Part shown: positions 46,657-55,415 of the stretch, one piece after another
How positions within the stretch are numbered: the stretch's first letter is position 1
Layout: every line of letters begins with the position of its first letter
Assembly: GCA_963811055.1 (NCBI GenBank)
Contig: CAWEPQ010000007.1
Span: 62,001 to 126,000 of the forward strand
Source of the DNA: JACVRW01 sp963811055
GTDB taxonomy: Bacteria > Actinomycetota > Thermoleophilia > Solirubrobacterales > Thermoleophilaceae
DNA: 64,000 nucleotides
Direction: 5' to 3'
Program-made: the position numbers and the translations under genes
Notes under the pieces: generated by a model
Told to the model about the DNA's origin: nothing
The model's input: only the letters and a program-made list of their open reading frames with translations
Database searches by the model: none

Positions 46657-47715
46657 ATGGCGACCGAGTTCGTAGACAACCAGGCGGCGACCGAGGCGGT
46701 GACCGCCCACGTCATCTGGATGACCACGGGGCTCTCTTGCGACGGAGACTCCGTCGCCATGACCGGTGCCACCGAGCCCAGCCTCGAGGACATCATCACC
46801 GGCGCGATCCCCGGCCTGCCCAAGGTCGTGGTCCACAACCCGGTCCTGGCCTACGAGAACGGCGACGAGTTCATGGAGGCGTGGTACCAGGCCGAGCGCG
46901 GCGAGCTGGATCCCTTCGTGCTCGTGCTGGAGGGGTCGATCCCCAACGAGGAGATCAACGGCGAGGGCCACTGGACCGGCATGGGCACGGACCCGTCGAC
47001 CGGCCAGCCGATCACGACGAACGAGTGGCTCGACCGCCTGGCGCCCAAGGCCGCGGCGATCGTGGCCGTGGGCACGTGTGCCACCTACGGCGGGATCCCG
47101 GCGATGAAGAACAACCCGACCGGGGCGATGGGCGTGCCGGACTACCTCGGTTGGAACTGGAAGTCCAAGGCCGGTCTGCCCGTGGTGTGCATTCCCGGCT
47201 GCCCCGCGCAGCCGGACAACACCACCGAGACGCTGATGTACCTCGTGTTCCACCTCGCGGGGATGGCGCCGGTGCCCGAGCTGGACGAGGCGCTGCGGCC
47301 CAAGTGGCTGTTCGAGCGCACCGTGCGCGAGGGCTGCAACCGCGCCGGGTTCGCAGAGGAGGGCCAGTTCGCGACCGAGTACGGCGACGACCCGCGCTGC
47401 CTCGTGAAGCTGGGCTGCAAGGGGCCGGTGGTCAAGTGCAACGTGCCCGTGCGCGGCTGGCAGGCCGGCAAGGGCGGCTGCCCGAACGTGGGCGGCATCT
47501 GCATGGCCTGCACGATGCCGGGCTTCCCCGACAAGTACATGCCCTTCATGGATGAGGACAGGGCCGGAGCCATGGCCGCGAACGTCGAGCGCTTCACGCT
47601 CGGCCCGCTCGTGCGCTACTTCCGCCACCGCAACATCAAGAACAAGTACGACAAGGAGCCCGAGTGGAGACGCCCGGGCAAGGAGCTCGCGACCGGCTAC
47701 GTCAAGCACTGGTAG
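46657..47715 (+). CDS. hhyS: [NiFe] hydrogenase small subunit, group 1h (actinobacterial) type
   Basis: A 352-residue electron-transfer subunit. There is no Tat signal, so the enzyme stays on the cytoplasmic side. Proximal cluster: Cys28, Asp31 (LSCDGD; Asp in place of the usual second Cys), Cys141 (GTCATYGG) and Cys182 (PGCPAQ). An Asp ligand at the proximal cluster is a known trait of the actinobacterial-type hydrogenase of Ralstonia. The distal site has Arg224-x-x-Cys227, where classic subunits have His. Later cysteines are in CLVKLGCKGPVVKC and CPNVGGICMACTMPGFPD. ATG has an AGAGGGA site. Confidence 0.93.
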   Translation: MATEFVDNQAATEAVTAHVIWMTTGLSCDGDSVAMTGATEPSLEDIITGAIPGLPKVVVHNPVLAYENGDEFMEAWYQAERGELDPFVLVLEGSIPNEEINGEGHWTGMGTDPSTGQPITTNEWLDRLAPKAAAIVAVGTCATYGGIPAMKNNPTGAMGVPDYLGWNWKSKAGLPVVCIPGCPAQPDNTTETLMYLVFHLAGMAPVPELDEALRPKWLFERTVREGCNRAGFAEEGQFATEYGDDPRCLVKLGCKGPVVKCNVPVRGWQAGKGGCPNVGGICMACTMPGFPDKYMPFMDEDRAGAMAANVERFTLGPLVRYFRHRNIKNKYDKEPEWRRPGKELATGYVKHW

Positions 47716-47727
47716 AGGGAGAGATCG

Positions 47728-49515
47728 ATGGCGACAGTAGAGACACCCCAGGAGCGCCAAGTCCTTGTCAAGGAGATGTCCTGGGACCCGATCACCCGGA
47801 TCGTCGGGTCGCTCGGGATCCACACGGAGATCGACTTCGCGAACCAGCAGGTCCTCAAGTGCCACAGCACGTCGATGATCTTCCGCGGGTTCGACATCTT
47901 CATGAAGGGCATCGACCCGCGCGACGCGCACTTCATCACCAGCCGCATCTGCGGCATCTGCGGCGACAACCACTGCACGACCTCCTGCCTCAACCAGAAC
48001 ATGGCGTACGGCGTGCACGTGCCGCCGCTGGGTGACTACGCGTTCAACCTGGCGGAGCTGGCGGACTACATGTTCGACCACGCGATCTTCAACGACTGCA
48101 TGTGCAACGTGGACTTCTGCGAGCAGATGGTCAAGGAGACCAACCCGTCGGTGCTCGCGAAGGCCGAGCAGACGTCGGCCCCGCACGGGGACATCCACGG
48201 CTACCGGACGATCGCCGACATCATGCGGTCGCTCAACCCGTTCACGGGCTCGTTCTACCTGGAGACCCTCCAGGTGGCCCGCTACACCCGCGAGATGTAC
48301 TGCCTGTTCGGCGGGCGCCACACGCACCCGTCCACGATCATGCCGGGCGGCTGCAGCGCCCACATCACGCACCAGACGCTCACGGACTACTACGTGCGCC
48401 TGATGCGCTACATGGACTACGCCAAGCGCTCGGTCGTGATGCACGACGACCTGTACGACTTCTGGCTGCAGGCGCTGCCGGGCTACGACATGGTCGGCTA
48501 CCGGGACACGAACCTGGTCTGCTGGGGCGCGTTCGACGACCCGGCGGGCACCGATCAGCTCTACCAGTACCGGCACATGAGCGAGTGGGGCAATCGCCGC
48601 TTCGTGACGCCGGGGATCGCCATCAACGGCGAGCTCGTGACCACGGATCTGGTCGAGATCAACCTGATGATCCGGATCCTCCTGGGCAGCTCGTACTTCG
48701 ACGACTGGGCCGGCCAGGAGCAGCCGTACGTGACCGAGGATCCGCTCGGCAACCCCGTGGACCCGCGCCACCCGTGGAACAAGGTGACGCTGCCCAAGCC
48801 GCAGAAGCGCGACTACGCCGAGAAGTACTCGTGGGTGGTCTCGCCGCGGATCTACGACAAGCGCACCGACACGAACGTGTGCTGCGACACCGGCGGCGGC
48901 CCGTTCGCCCGTCAGTGGGTCACGGCCAAGGCGGGACTGGTGGACCTGGGCTACGTGAAGGCCACGGGCCACAGCATCCAGATGGTGCTGCCCAAGGGCC
49001 ACGCGATGCCCGAGATGGAGCTCGAGTGGAAGGTGCCCGAGAAGTCGAACGCGATCGAGCGCGACCGCGCGCGGACCTACCACCAGGCCTACTCGGCGGC
49101 CGTGGCGCTCTACAACCTCGACAAGGCGTTCAAGGAGGTGCGCGCCGGGCGCACGAAGAGCTGGGCGCCGGTCAAGGTGCCGCAGGAGGCCGTGAGCGTG
49201 GGCTTCCACGAGGCCGCCCGCGGCGTCCTGTCACACCACATGGTGATCCGCGACGGCAAGATCGCCAACTACCAGCCCTACCCACCCACCCCCTGGAACG
49301 CGAGCCCGCGCGACAGCTACGGCACGCCGGGGCCATACGAGGACGCGGTGCAGAACACGCCGATCTTCGAGGAGAACGGCCCCGACAACTTCAAGGGTGT
49401 GGACATCATGCGAGCAGTGCGCAGCTTCGACCCCTGCCTCCCGTGCGGCGTGCACATGTACACCGGGAAGGGAAAGGTCAAGAAGGTGATGCACACTCCC
49501 ACGGCGCTGGCGTAG
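47728..49515 (+). CDS. hhyL: [NiFe] hydrogenase large subunit, group 1h type
   Basis: A 595-residue catalytic subunit. The nickel-iron ligands are in the N-terminal L1 motif R73-ICGIC78-GDNH (Cys75 and Cys78) and the C-terminal L2 motif DPCLPCGVH (Cys570 and Cys573). The protease at 52678 should cut after His576, removing a 19-residue tail. Group 1h enzymes oxidise H2 at very low, atmospheric levels and tolerate oxygen; the electrons enter the respiratory chain. Starts 12 nt after the small subunit. Confidence 0.95.
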   Translation: MATVETPQERQVLVKEMSWDPITRIVGSLGIHTEIDFANQQVLKCHSTSMIFRGFDIFMKGIDPRDAHFITSRICGICGDNHCTTSCLNQNMAYGVHVPPLGDYAFNLAELADYMFDHAIFNDCMCNVDFCEQMVKETNPSVLAKAEQTSAPHGDIHGYRTIADIMRSLNPFTGSFYLETLQVARYTREMYCLFGGRHTHPSTIMPGGCSAHITHQTLTDYYVRLMRYMDYAKRSVVMHDDLYDFWLQALPGYDMVGYRDTNLVCWGAFDDPAGTDQLYQYRHMSEWGNRRFVTPGIAINGELVTTDLVEINLMIRILLGSSYFDDWAGQEQPYVTEDPLGNPVDPRHPWNKVTLPKPQKRDYAEKYSWVVSPRIYDKRTDTNVCCDTGGGPFARQWVTAKAGLVDLGYVKATGHSIQMVLPKGHAMPEMELEWKVPEKSNAIERDRARTYHQAYSAAVALYNLDKAFKEVRAGRTKSWAPVKVPQEAVSVGFHEAARGVLSHHMVIRDGKIANYQPYPPTPWNASPRDSYGTPGPYEDAVQNTPIFEENGPDNFKGVDIMRAVRSFDPCLPCGVHMYTGKGKVKKVMHTPTALA

Positions 49516-49525
49516 AGGGCCGGAG

Positions 49526-50365
49526 ATGGGAGCAGCCGAGCTCGAGGAGCGCGTACAGAGGCTCACCGCCGAATTGGAGCGCGTACGCGATCCGGCGGCG
49601 CGCCGGCTTGCGGAGGACCTGGCCGGCGCGGTGCTCGAGCTGCACGGGGAGGGCCTCGAACGGCTGCTGGCGGTGCTCGATGACGACGCACGGGCGGCGC
49701 TGGTGGACGACGGGGTGGTGAGCAGCCTGCTCCTGATCCACGGGCTCCACCCGGTGCCGGTGGAGGACCGGGTGCTCGAGGCGCTCGACGAGGTGCGGCC
49801 GTACATGGAGTCGCACGGCGGCAACGTGGAGCTGCTTGCGGTGGAGGACGGTGTCGTGCGCCTCCGGCTCGTCGGAAGCTGCGACGGCTGCGCCGCCTCA
49901 TCGTCCACGCTCGAGCTGGCGGTGGAGAAGGCGATCAAGGAGACGGCTCCCGACGTGCTCGGCATGGTGGTGGAGGGCGCCGCCGCGCCCGCGGTCACCG
50001 GCACGCCGCTCCCGCTCGCGCCGAACGGGAACGGGCGCCCACCGAGCCTGGAGGAGTGGCCGGTGCTCGACGGCGTGGACGATCTCGGCGAGGACCAGTC
50101 CCGTCTCGTGAGCGTGGCCGGCGAGCGGCTGCTCGTGGCGCGCGTGGAGACCGGCCTACTCGCGTATCGCGACGCCTGCAAGGCCTGTGGCGCGTCACTC
50201 GAGGACGCCGAGCTGCTCGAGGGGGTCCTGTCCTGCAAGGCGTGCGGGCGCGCGTACTACCTCGCACGCGCGGGACGCTCACTCGACGGCGACCGGATCC
50301 AGCTCGATCCGGTGCCGCTGCTCTCGGACGCGCGCTCGGGCGCGAGGGTGGCGCTGCCGTCGTGA
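49526..50365 (+). CDS. NifU-like/Fe-S protein, probable electron partner of the hydrogenase
   Basis: A 279-residue protein. Residues about 75-150 form a NifU C-terminal-type domain (ESHGGNVELLAVEDGVVRLR with Cys-x2-Cys in GSCDGCAASSS). After a Pro-rich linker, the C-terminal 85 residues have two Cys-x2-Cys pairs (ACKACGASL and LSCKACGRAYYL), like a Rieske-type fold with all-Cys ligands or a zinc ribbon. Proteins of this kind follow the subunits in group 1h loci of mycobacteria and streptomycetes and are proposed electron relays. It starts 10 nt after the large subunit. Confidence 0.7.
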   Translation: MGAAELEERVQRLTAELERVRDPAARRLAEDLAGAVLELHGEGLERLLAVLDDDARAALVDDGVVSSLLLIHGLHPVPVEDRVLEALDEVRPYMESHGGNVELLAVEDGVVRLRLVGSCDGCAASSSTLELAVEKAIKETAPDVLGMVVEGAAAPAVTGTPLPLAPNGNGRPPSLEEWPVLDGVDDLGEDQSRLVSVAGERLLVARVETGLLAYRDACKACGASLEDAELLEGVLSCKACGRAYYLARAGRSLDGDRIQLDPVPLLSDARSGARVALPS

Positions 50366-50985
50366 TTCCCAACAACGGTCCAGGCAACGCCGAGGTGATC
50401 TCGATGCTGCGGCGCCTCCAGGTGCGGGAGATGCCGGAGTCGCCCGAGGCGCTCGAGGCCAACTGCGACCTCTGCGGGACCTCGATGCCGGAGGACCACC
50501 GCCACCTGCTGCAGCTCGACGAGCGCAGCATCGTGTGCGTGTGCGAGAGCTGCTGGGCGCTCCGATCCGGTGACGCGGAGTACGTGCCAACCGGTTCGCG
50601 CGTGGTGTGGCTCGAGGACCTCGACCTGCCCGACGACCTCTGGGCGCGCTTCCAGATCCCGATCGGCCTCGCGTTCTTCCTCCGGACCCAGGGAGGCGTG
50701 GTGGCCTTCTACCCGAGCCCCGCCGGCGCCACGGAGTCGGAGCTGGATCTGGGGGTGTGGGGCGAGCTCTGCGCGAAGAACCCGGTGGTGGCCGACCTGG
50801 AGCCTGAGGCCGAGGCGCTGATCATCGACAACAGGTCGGAGACGGCGCGAGCCGCGATCGCCCCGACCGACGAGGCCTACCGGCTGGTGGGGCTCGTGAA
50901 GGCGAACTGGCAGGGCATCTCCGGCGGCTCAGGCGTGGAGGAAGCCCTGGAGGGCTTCTTCGGCGAGCTGAGGTCGCGCGCGTGA
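50362..50985 (+). CDS. DUF5947-like protein with Cys motif, hydrogenase-linked
   Basis: A 207-residue protein. The N-terminal third has CDLCGTSMPEDHRHLLQLD and CVCESCWALRSG, Cys-x2-Cys and Cys-x-Cys-x2-Cys sets that could bind zinc or an Fe-S cluster. The rest is alpha/beta (LPDDLWARFQIPIGLAFFL, GVVAFYPSPAGATE). It matches what I recall as DUF5947, known from hydrogenase loci; function unknown. GTG overlaps the previous stop and its own stop overlaps the next gene. Confidence 0.65.
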   Translation: MIPNNGPGNAEVISMLRRLQVREMPESPEALEANCDLCGTSMPEDHRHLLQLDERSIVCVCESCWALRSGDAEYVPTGSRVVWLEDLDLPDDLWARFQIPIGLAFFLRTQGGVVAFYPSPAGATESELDLGVWGELCAKNPVVADLEPEAEALIIDNRSETARAAIAPTDEAYRLVGLVKANWQGISGGSGVEEALEGFFGELRSRA

Positions 50986-51632
50986 GCGAGCAGGCGCTGG
51001 CACCGGACCCCGAGTTCTGGGTGCTCGACGCGGTGGCGATCCCGCACACGGCGGAGCCCACCCTCTCGTTCCAGATGCGCGTCCGTGAGGCCTCCGATCG
51101 CGACGTCTACACGATCGCGCTCAAGGCGCAGATCCAGCTCGAGGCCTCGGAGCGCCCGCACAGCGACGAGTCGCGCGAGCGCCTGCGCGACGTTTTCGGC
51201 GAGCCAGAGCGCTGGAACGACACCGCGCGTGGCGTGCTCTGGACCTGCCGCGACGTGCTCGTGCCGAGCTTCAGCGGCTCCACGAAGTTCGAGCTCCAGG
51301 TGCCCTGCTCCACCGACCTCGAGCTGGCCACCACCCGCTACTTCGACGCGGTGCCCGACGGCCACGCTCCGCTCGCGTTCCACTTCAGCGGCTCGATCAT
51401 CTACGCCGACGCCCCGGACCGGATGCAGGTGGCGCGTGTGCCCTGGCACGCCACCGCCCAGTACCGCCTGCCGGTGGATGTCTGGCGGGCCGCGGCCGGC
51501 GACGGCGGACTGGTGCGGCTGAGCGGGGAGACCTTTGCCGGGCTGCGCGAGCACGCGGCCGAGCGGGCGCTGCTCTCCAGCGATGCCGCGGTGGCCGACC
51601 TGCTGGCGGCCACGAGGACGGAGGCCACGTGA
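50982..51632 (+). CDS. DUF6084-like protein, hydrogenase-linked
   Basis: A 216-residue, mostly beta protein without metal motifs: FWVLDAVAIPHTAEPTLSFQ, VYTIALKAQIQLEASER, WTCRDVLVPSFSGSTKFEL, PLAFHFSGSIIYAD, then an alpha-helical end. It fits my memory of DUF6084, found beside group 1h hydrogenases. The role is unknown; assembly factor or structural subunit are options. Translationally coupled on both sides by GTGA. Confidence 0.6.
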   Translation: MSEQALAPDPEFWVLDAVAIPHTAEPTLSFQMRVREASDRDVYTIALKAQIQLEASERPHSDESRERLRDVFGEPERWNDTARGVLWTCRDVLVPSFSGSTKFELQVPCSTDLELATTRYFDAVPDGHAPLAFHFSGSIIYADAPDRMQVARVPWHATAQYRLPVDVWRAAAGDGGLVRLSGETFAGLREHAAERALLSSDAAVADLLAATRTEAT

Positions 51633-52681
51633 GCGCGGCGCTGGACGAGCTGGTCGACTCGCTCCTGTACGAGGGCTACGCCCTCTACCCGTACACGCCC
51701 GGAGCCACGAAGAACGCCACGCCCACGCCGTTCGGCATCGTCTACCCGCCCGCCTACGCGGAGCGCAACCCAAGCTGCTTCGAGCGTCTGCGGATCGAGT
51801 GCCTGCTCGAGGGCGACGGCGAGGTGTCGGGCGAGGTGCGCTTCCTGCAGCCCTCGGGCGACCGGCACGAGGGCGAGGAGCGCCGCATCGAGCTGCGCGA
51901 GCCGGGCCTCGTGGAGTTCGAGCATCCGCCCCTGCGCGGGCGCGTGCGGATGCGGACCGCGGTCCGCGACGACGGTCGCCGGCTCGTGAGCCTCTGCGTG
52001 CACAACGAGACGCCGCTCGACGACGCGGACGCCGGTCGCGGCGAGGCGCTGATGCACTCGCTCATCTCCACCCACGTGGTGCTACGCACCTCGTCGGGGC
52101 GCTTCCTCTCACCGCTGGAGGAGCCAGGGGACAACCTGAACACCTATCCCGTGCTGGCCACGCCGGAGGACGATGCGGTGCTCGGCGCGGCGATCGTGCT
52201 GCCCGACCACCCCCAGATCGCTCCCGAGAGCCGCGGCAACCTCTTCGACAACACCGAGATCGAGGAGGCGCTCCTGCTCCACGTGCTCGCGCTCAGCGAC
52301 GCCGAACGCGCCGAGATCGCCCAGCAGGATCCCGCGGTGCGAGAGATGATCGAGCGCGCCGAGACGGCCACGCCGGAGGACCTCAAGCGGCTGCACGGGC
52401 GCGTGACGCTGCGGGACCCGCGCGAGGGCGAGCACGAGGTGACCGCCGGGGGAGTGACCTTCCGGCGCGGCACCGAGGTGATTCTCCGGCCCGATCCGGA
52501 GCGCGACCCGTACGACCGCATGCTCCACGGCCGCCCCGCCACGGTCGAGCGCATCTACCTGGACTACGACGGCGACCGCGTGCATCTCGCGGTGTCGATC
52601 GACGACGACCCCGCTCGCGACCTGATGCGCGAGAGCGGGCGGTACCACTTCTTCAAGCCCGACGAGGTGGAGGTGCGGTGA
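51629..52681 (+). CDS. Conserved hydrogenase-linked protein of unknown function
   Basis: A 350-residue protein that I do not recognise beyond its locus. The first part (LVDSLLYEGYALYPYTPGA, CFERLRIECLLEGDGEVSG, VSLCVHNETPLDD) is beta-rich, the middle (LPDHPQIAPESRGNLFDNTE) has a possible active loop, and the end (PYDRMLHGRPATVERIYLDYDG) is again beta. No Cys motifs and no signal peptide. It is coupled to the two DUF-type genes and to the protease, so it probably acts in assembly or electron transfer of the hydrogenase. Confidence 0.55.
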   Translation: MSAALDELVDSLLYEGYALYPYTPGATKNATPTPFGIVYPPAYAERNPSCFERLRIECLLEGDGEVSGEVRFLQPSGDRHEGEERRIELREPGLVEFEHPPLRGRVRMRTAVRDDGRRLVSLCVHNETPLDDADAGRGEALMHSLISTHVVLRTSSGRFLSPLEEPGDNLNTYPVLATPEDDAVLGAAIVLPDHPQIAPESRGNLFDNTEIEEALLLHVLALSDAERAEIAQQDPAVREMIERAETATPEDLKRLHGRVTLRDPREGEHEVTAGGVTFRRGTEVILRPDPERDPYDRMLHGRPATVERIYLDYDGDRVHLAVSIDDDPARDLMRESGRYHFFKPDEVEVR

Positions 52682-53193
52682 GCGAGCGCACGCGGCAGAT
52701 CCTGGTGGCCGGCATCGGCAACGCCTTCATGGGCGACGACGGCTTCGGCGGGCAGGTGGCCCAGCGCCTGGAGAGGCGCAAGCTCCCCGACGGTGTGAGC
52801 GTGTTCGACTTCGGCACCGGCGGGCTGGACCTCGCCTACGAGGTGATGCGCGGCTACGACGCGCTGGTGATCGTGGACATCAACCGCCAGGGCGAGGCTC
52901 CCGGCACGGTGTTCGTGATGGAGCCCGACCCCGCCGACATCGAGGGCGGCATCGAGGACGGCACCGCGATCGACCCGCATGCGATGGACCCGGAGACGGT
53001 CCTGCGATTCGTGAAGACGGTGGGCGGCTGGCCCGGCAAGGTCGTGATCGTGGCCTGCGAGCCCACGGCGGTGGGGGAGGTGGCTTGGGGCCTCTCCGAG
53101 GCGGTGGAGGGCGCGCTCGACCAAGCCGTGGAGGTGGTGCTCCAGCAGGTGGAGGAGCTCGGCAGGGATGCCGCGTACGTGAAGGAGCACTGA
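52678..53193 (+). CDS. Hydrogenase maturation protease (HyaD/HupD family)
   Basis: A 171-residue endopeptidase: VAGIGNAFMGDDGFGG with the nickel-sensing Asp, VFDFGTGGLDLAYEVM, ALVIVDINRQG, and DPHAMDPETVLRF with the metal-binding His. It removes the C-terminal tail of the large subunit after the His of DPCxxCxxH once nickel is in place. Normal length. GTG overlaps the preceding stop. Confidence 0.9.
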   Translation: MSERTRQILVAGIGNAFMGDDGFGGQVAQRLERRKLPDGVSVFDFGTGGLDLAYEVMRGYDALVIVDINRQGEAPGTVFVMEPDPADIEGGIEDGTAIDPHAMDPETVLRFVKTVGGWPGKVVIVACEPTAVGEVAWGLSEAVEGALDQAVEVVLQQVEELGRDAAYVKEH

Positions 53194-53194
53194 C

Positions 53195-53554
53195 TTGCAC
53201 GAGCTGTCGATCGCGAGCGCGGTGGTGAACACCGCCGAGAAGCACGCCGCCGGGCGCCGTGTATCGGTGGTGACCATGACCACGGGCGCACTCCGCCAGG
53301 TGGTGCCCACCTCGCTCGAGTTCTACTTCGAGATCGTGGCGCGCGGGACGCTCTGCGAGGGGGCGCGGCTGGAGCAGCGGCTCGTGGCGGCGCGCCTGCG
53401 CTGCGAGGACTGCGGCCACGAGTGGGAGCCCGACGTGCCGGCGTTCCGGTGCCCGGGGTGTGAGAGCGCCACCGTCGAGTTCCTCGGTGGCAACGAGCTG
53501 GAGGTCGAGTCGATCGAGATCGAGGAGGAGGCAGCATGCACCGCACCAAGGTGA
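53195..53554 (+). CDS. hypA: Hydrogenase nickel chaperone HypA
   Basis: A 119-residue HypA, which inserts nickel with HypB. It starts MHELSIAS with a TTG codon; the His at position 2 is the nickel ligand. The zinc site is RCEDCGHEW and RCPGCESA (two Cys-x2-Cys pairs). The end, LEVESIEIEEEA, is typical; the last few residues overlap hypB by 19 nt. Confidence 0.9.
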   Translation: MHELSIASAVVNTAEKHAAGRRVSVVTMTTGALRQVVPTSLEFYFEIVARGTLCEGARLEQRLVAARLRCEDCGHEWEPDVPAFRCPGCESATVEFLGGNELEVESIEIEEEAACTAPR

Positions 53555-54219
53555 GGGTGGCCACAGATGCGCTGGACGCCAACGACACGATCGCCGCGGC
53601 CAACCGCGCGGACTTCGATCGCGCGGGCGTGAAGGTGGTCAACCTCATGAGCGCGCCGGGCGCGGGGAAGACGACCCTCCTCGAGTCCGCCCTGGCGGAC
53701 GGGATCGACGGAGTGCGGATAGGCGTGCTCGAGGGCGACGTGCAGGGCAGCCTCGACGCCGACCGCCTCTCGGTGCTGCACGTGCCGGTCACCCAGCTCA
53801 ACACCGGCAACGGCTTCGGCGGCGAGTGCCACCTCGACGCCAACATGGTGCGCTCGGCGCTGCCGGAGATCGCCCTCGACGAGATCGACATGCTGCTGAT
53901 CGAGAACGTGGGCAACCTCGTCTGCCCCGCCGAGTTCCGGGTGGGCGAGGACGCGCGGGCGATGGTGGCATCGGTGGCCGAGGGCGAGGACAAGCCGCTC
54001 AAGTACCCGCTCATGTTCCGGACCTGCGAGTTCGTGATCGTGAACAAGATCGACCTACTGCCGTACGTGGACTTCGACGTGGAGCACTTCCTCGCCAACC
54101 TCGACGCCGTCAACCCGGGCGTGGAGCACGCGCTCGTGAGCGCCCGCACCGGCGAGGGCGTGCACCGGGTCCAGGACTGGCTCGCGGGGGTGGCCGCCAG
54201 GGAGGCCTCGCCGGCGTGA
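53536..54219 (+). CDS. hypB: Hydrogenase nickel-insertion GTPase HypB
   Basis: A 227-residue SIMIBI-class GTPase: P-loop SAPGAGKTTLL, EGDVQGSLDADRL, NTGNGFGGECHLDANMV (metal-binding Cys and His), ENVGNLVCPAEF, and the base motif NKIDLL. It lacks the His-rich nickel-storing head that some HypB proteins have. It overlaps hypA and is coupled to the SIS gene by GTGA. Confidence 0.93.
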   Translation: MHRTKVRVATDALDANDTIAAANRADFDRAGVKVVNLMSAPGAGKTTLLESALADGIDGVRIGVLEGDVQGSLDADRLSVLHVPVTQLNTGNGFGGECHLDANMVRSALPEIALDEIDMLLIENVGNLVCPAEFRVGEDARAMVASVAEGEDKPLKYPLMFRTCEFVIVNKIDLLPYVDFDVEHFLANLDAVNPGVEHALVSARTGEGVHRVQDWLAGVAAREASPA

Positions 54220-55415
54220 CCGGGGCGCTCGCCGCGGACGCGTCGGCGGTGCGCGAGCTGCTCGCGCGGCGCACGGAGGCGGGCGAGCGCTTCTTCGGCG
54301 CGGAGGCCGAGCGCATCGCGCGGCTCTGCCACGGGATGGCGGAGCGCTTCGCCCGCGGGGGGCGGCTGCTGGCGCTCGGGGTCTCGGACCAGGCGCGCTC
54401 GGACGCGCGCCACGTGGCCGTCGAGTTCGTGCACCCGGTGATCGTGGGCAAGCGGGCGCTGCCCGCGCTCGGGCTCGTGGGACAGCTCGAATCCGTGGAG
54501 CGCCAGGTGAAGCTGCTCGCGCGGCCCGGCGACGTGGCGATGGCCTTCGGCCACGAGACCGCCGGCGCGCTGTCCGCGGCACGGGCTCGCGGCTGCCTCA
54601 CGCTGGCCTCTGAGCCGCTCGGCGCCGAATGGGAGTTCGCGCCGCCGGCCGAGGACCCGTTCGTGCATCAGGAGCTGACCGAGACGCTCTACCACCTGCT
54701 CTGGGAGCTGTGCCACGTGTTCTTCGACCACCGCGGGCTGCTCCAGGGCCGTGAGGCCAGGGCCGTGCACGACACAGGCGCGTCCAGCTTCCTCTATCCG
54801 TTCCTCGGAGAGGCCGAGAACGACCTCGACGCGGTGGTGGCGGACGTGCGCGAGTCGGTGGCCATGAAGGCGCACGAGGTGGGCACGCTGCGCGAGCAGA
54901 CGCTCGGCGAGGCCGACGAGACTCTCCCGCTCGCGGCTCGGGCGCTGCGCGACCGGCTCGAGCGGGGCGGCCAGGTGCTCGCCCTCGGCAACGGCGGCTC
55001 CGCCACGGACGCGATGGACGCGGTGGCCGACCTCCGGTCGCCGCCCCGGGAGTGGCCCGCGCGTGCCGCGCTGGACCTGACCGCCGACCCCGCGATCCTC
55101 ACCGCGATCGCCAACGACGTGGGGGTGGAGCCGATCTTCCAGCGCCAGGTGATCGCCTACGGCCGCGAGGAGGACGCGCTGCTTGCGTTCTCCACGAGCG
55201 GCAACTCGACGAACGTGATCGCGGCGCTGGCGGAGGCACGCGGCCGCGGCCTGCTGACCGTGGCGCTGGTGGGCTACGACGGCGGCCGCGTGGCAGCCGA
55301 GCGGCTGGCCGACCACGTGCTGGTCACGCGCTCGGAGCACATTCCGCGGATCCAGGAGGCCCAGGCGAGCGCGTGGCACGTGCTGCGAGAGCTGATCGAG
55401 CGCGCCCGGACGTGA
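54216..55415 (+). CDS. Double SIS-domain protein in the hydrogenase operon
   Basis: A 399-residue protein with two SIS (sugar isomerase) folds. The first half (FARGGRLLALGVSDQARSDA) lacks the usual Gly-Ser loop and looks degenerate; the second half (LERGGQVLALGNGGSATDA, LLAFSTSGNSTNVIAAL, VLVTRSEHIPRIQEAQ) is a good GmhA-like phosphosugar-isomerase domain. Why it sits between hypB and hypF is unknown; SIS genes have been seen in other hydrogenase loci. It may bind a phosphosugar or carbamoyl-phosphate-like ligand. GTG start. Confidence 0.75.
   Translation: MTGALAADASAVRELLARRTEAGERFFGAEAERIARLCHGMAERFARGGRLLALGVSDQARSDARHVAVEFVHPVIVGKRALPALGLVGQLESVERQVKLLARPGDVAMAFGHETAGALSAARARGCLTLASEPLGAEWEFAPPAEDPFVHQELTETLYHLLWELCHVFFDHRGLLQGREARAVHDTGASSFLYPFLGEAENDLDAVVADVRESVAMKAHEVGTLREQTLGEADETLPLAARALRDRLERGGQVLALGNGGSATDAMDAVADLRSPPREWPARAALDLTADPAILTAIANDVGVEPIFQRQVIAYGREEDALLAFSTSGNSTNVIAALAEARGRGLLTVALVGYDGGRVAAERLADHVLVTRSEHIPRIQEAQASAWHVLRELIERART

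Noticed and set aside
45721..49209. A 1162-residue open frame on the minus strand across hypE and both hydrogenase subunits
   Set aside because: It is antisense to three certain genes, has a His/Arg/Val-rich composition typical of GC-rich shadow frames, and no domain.
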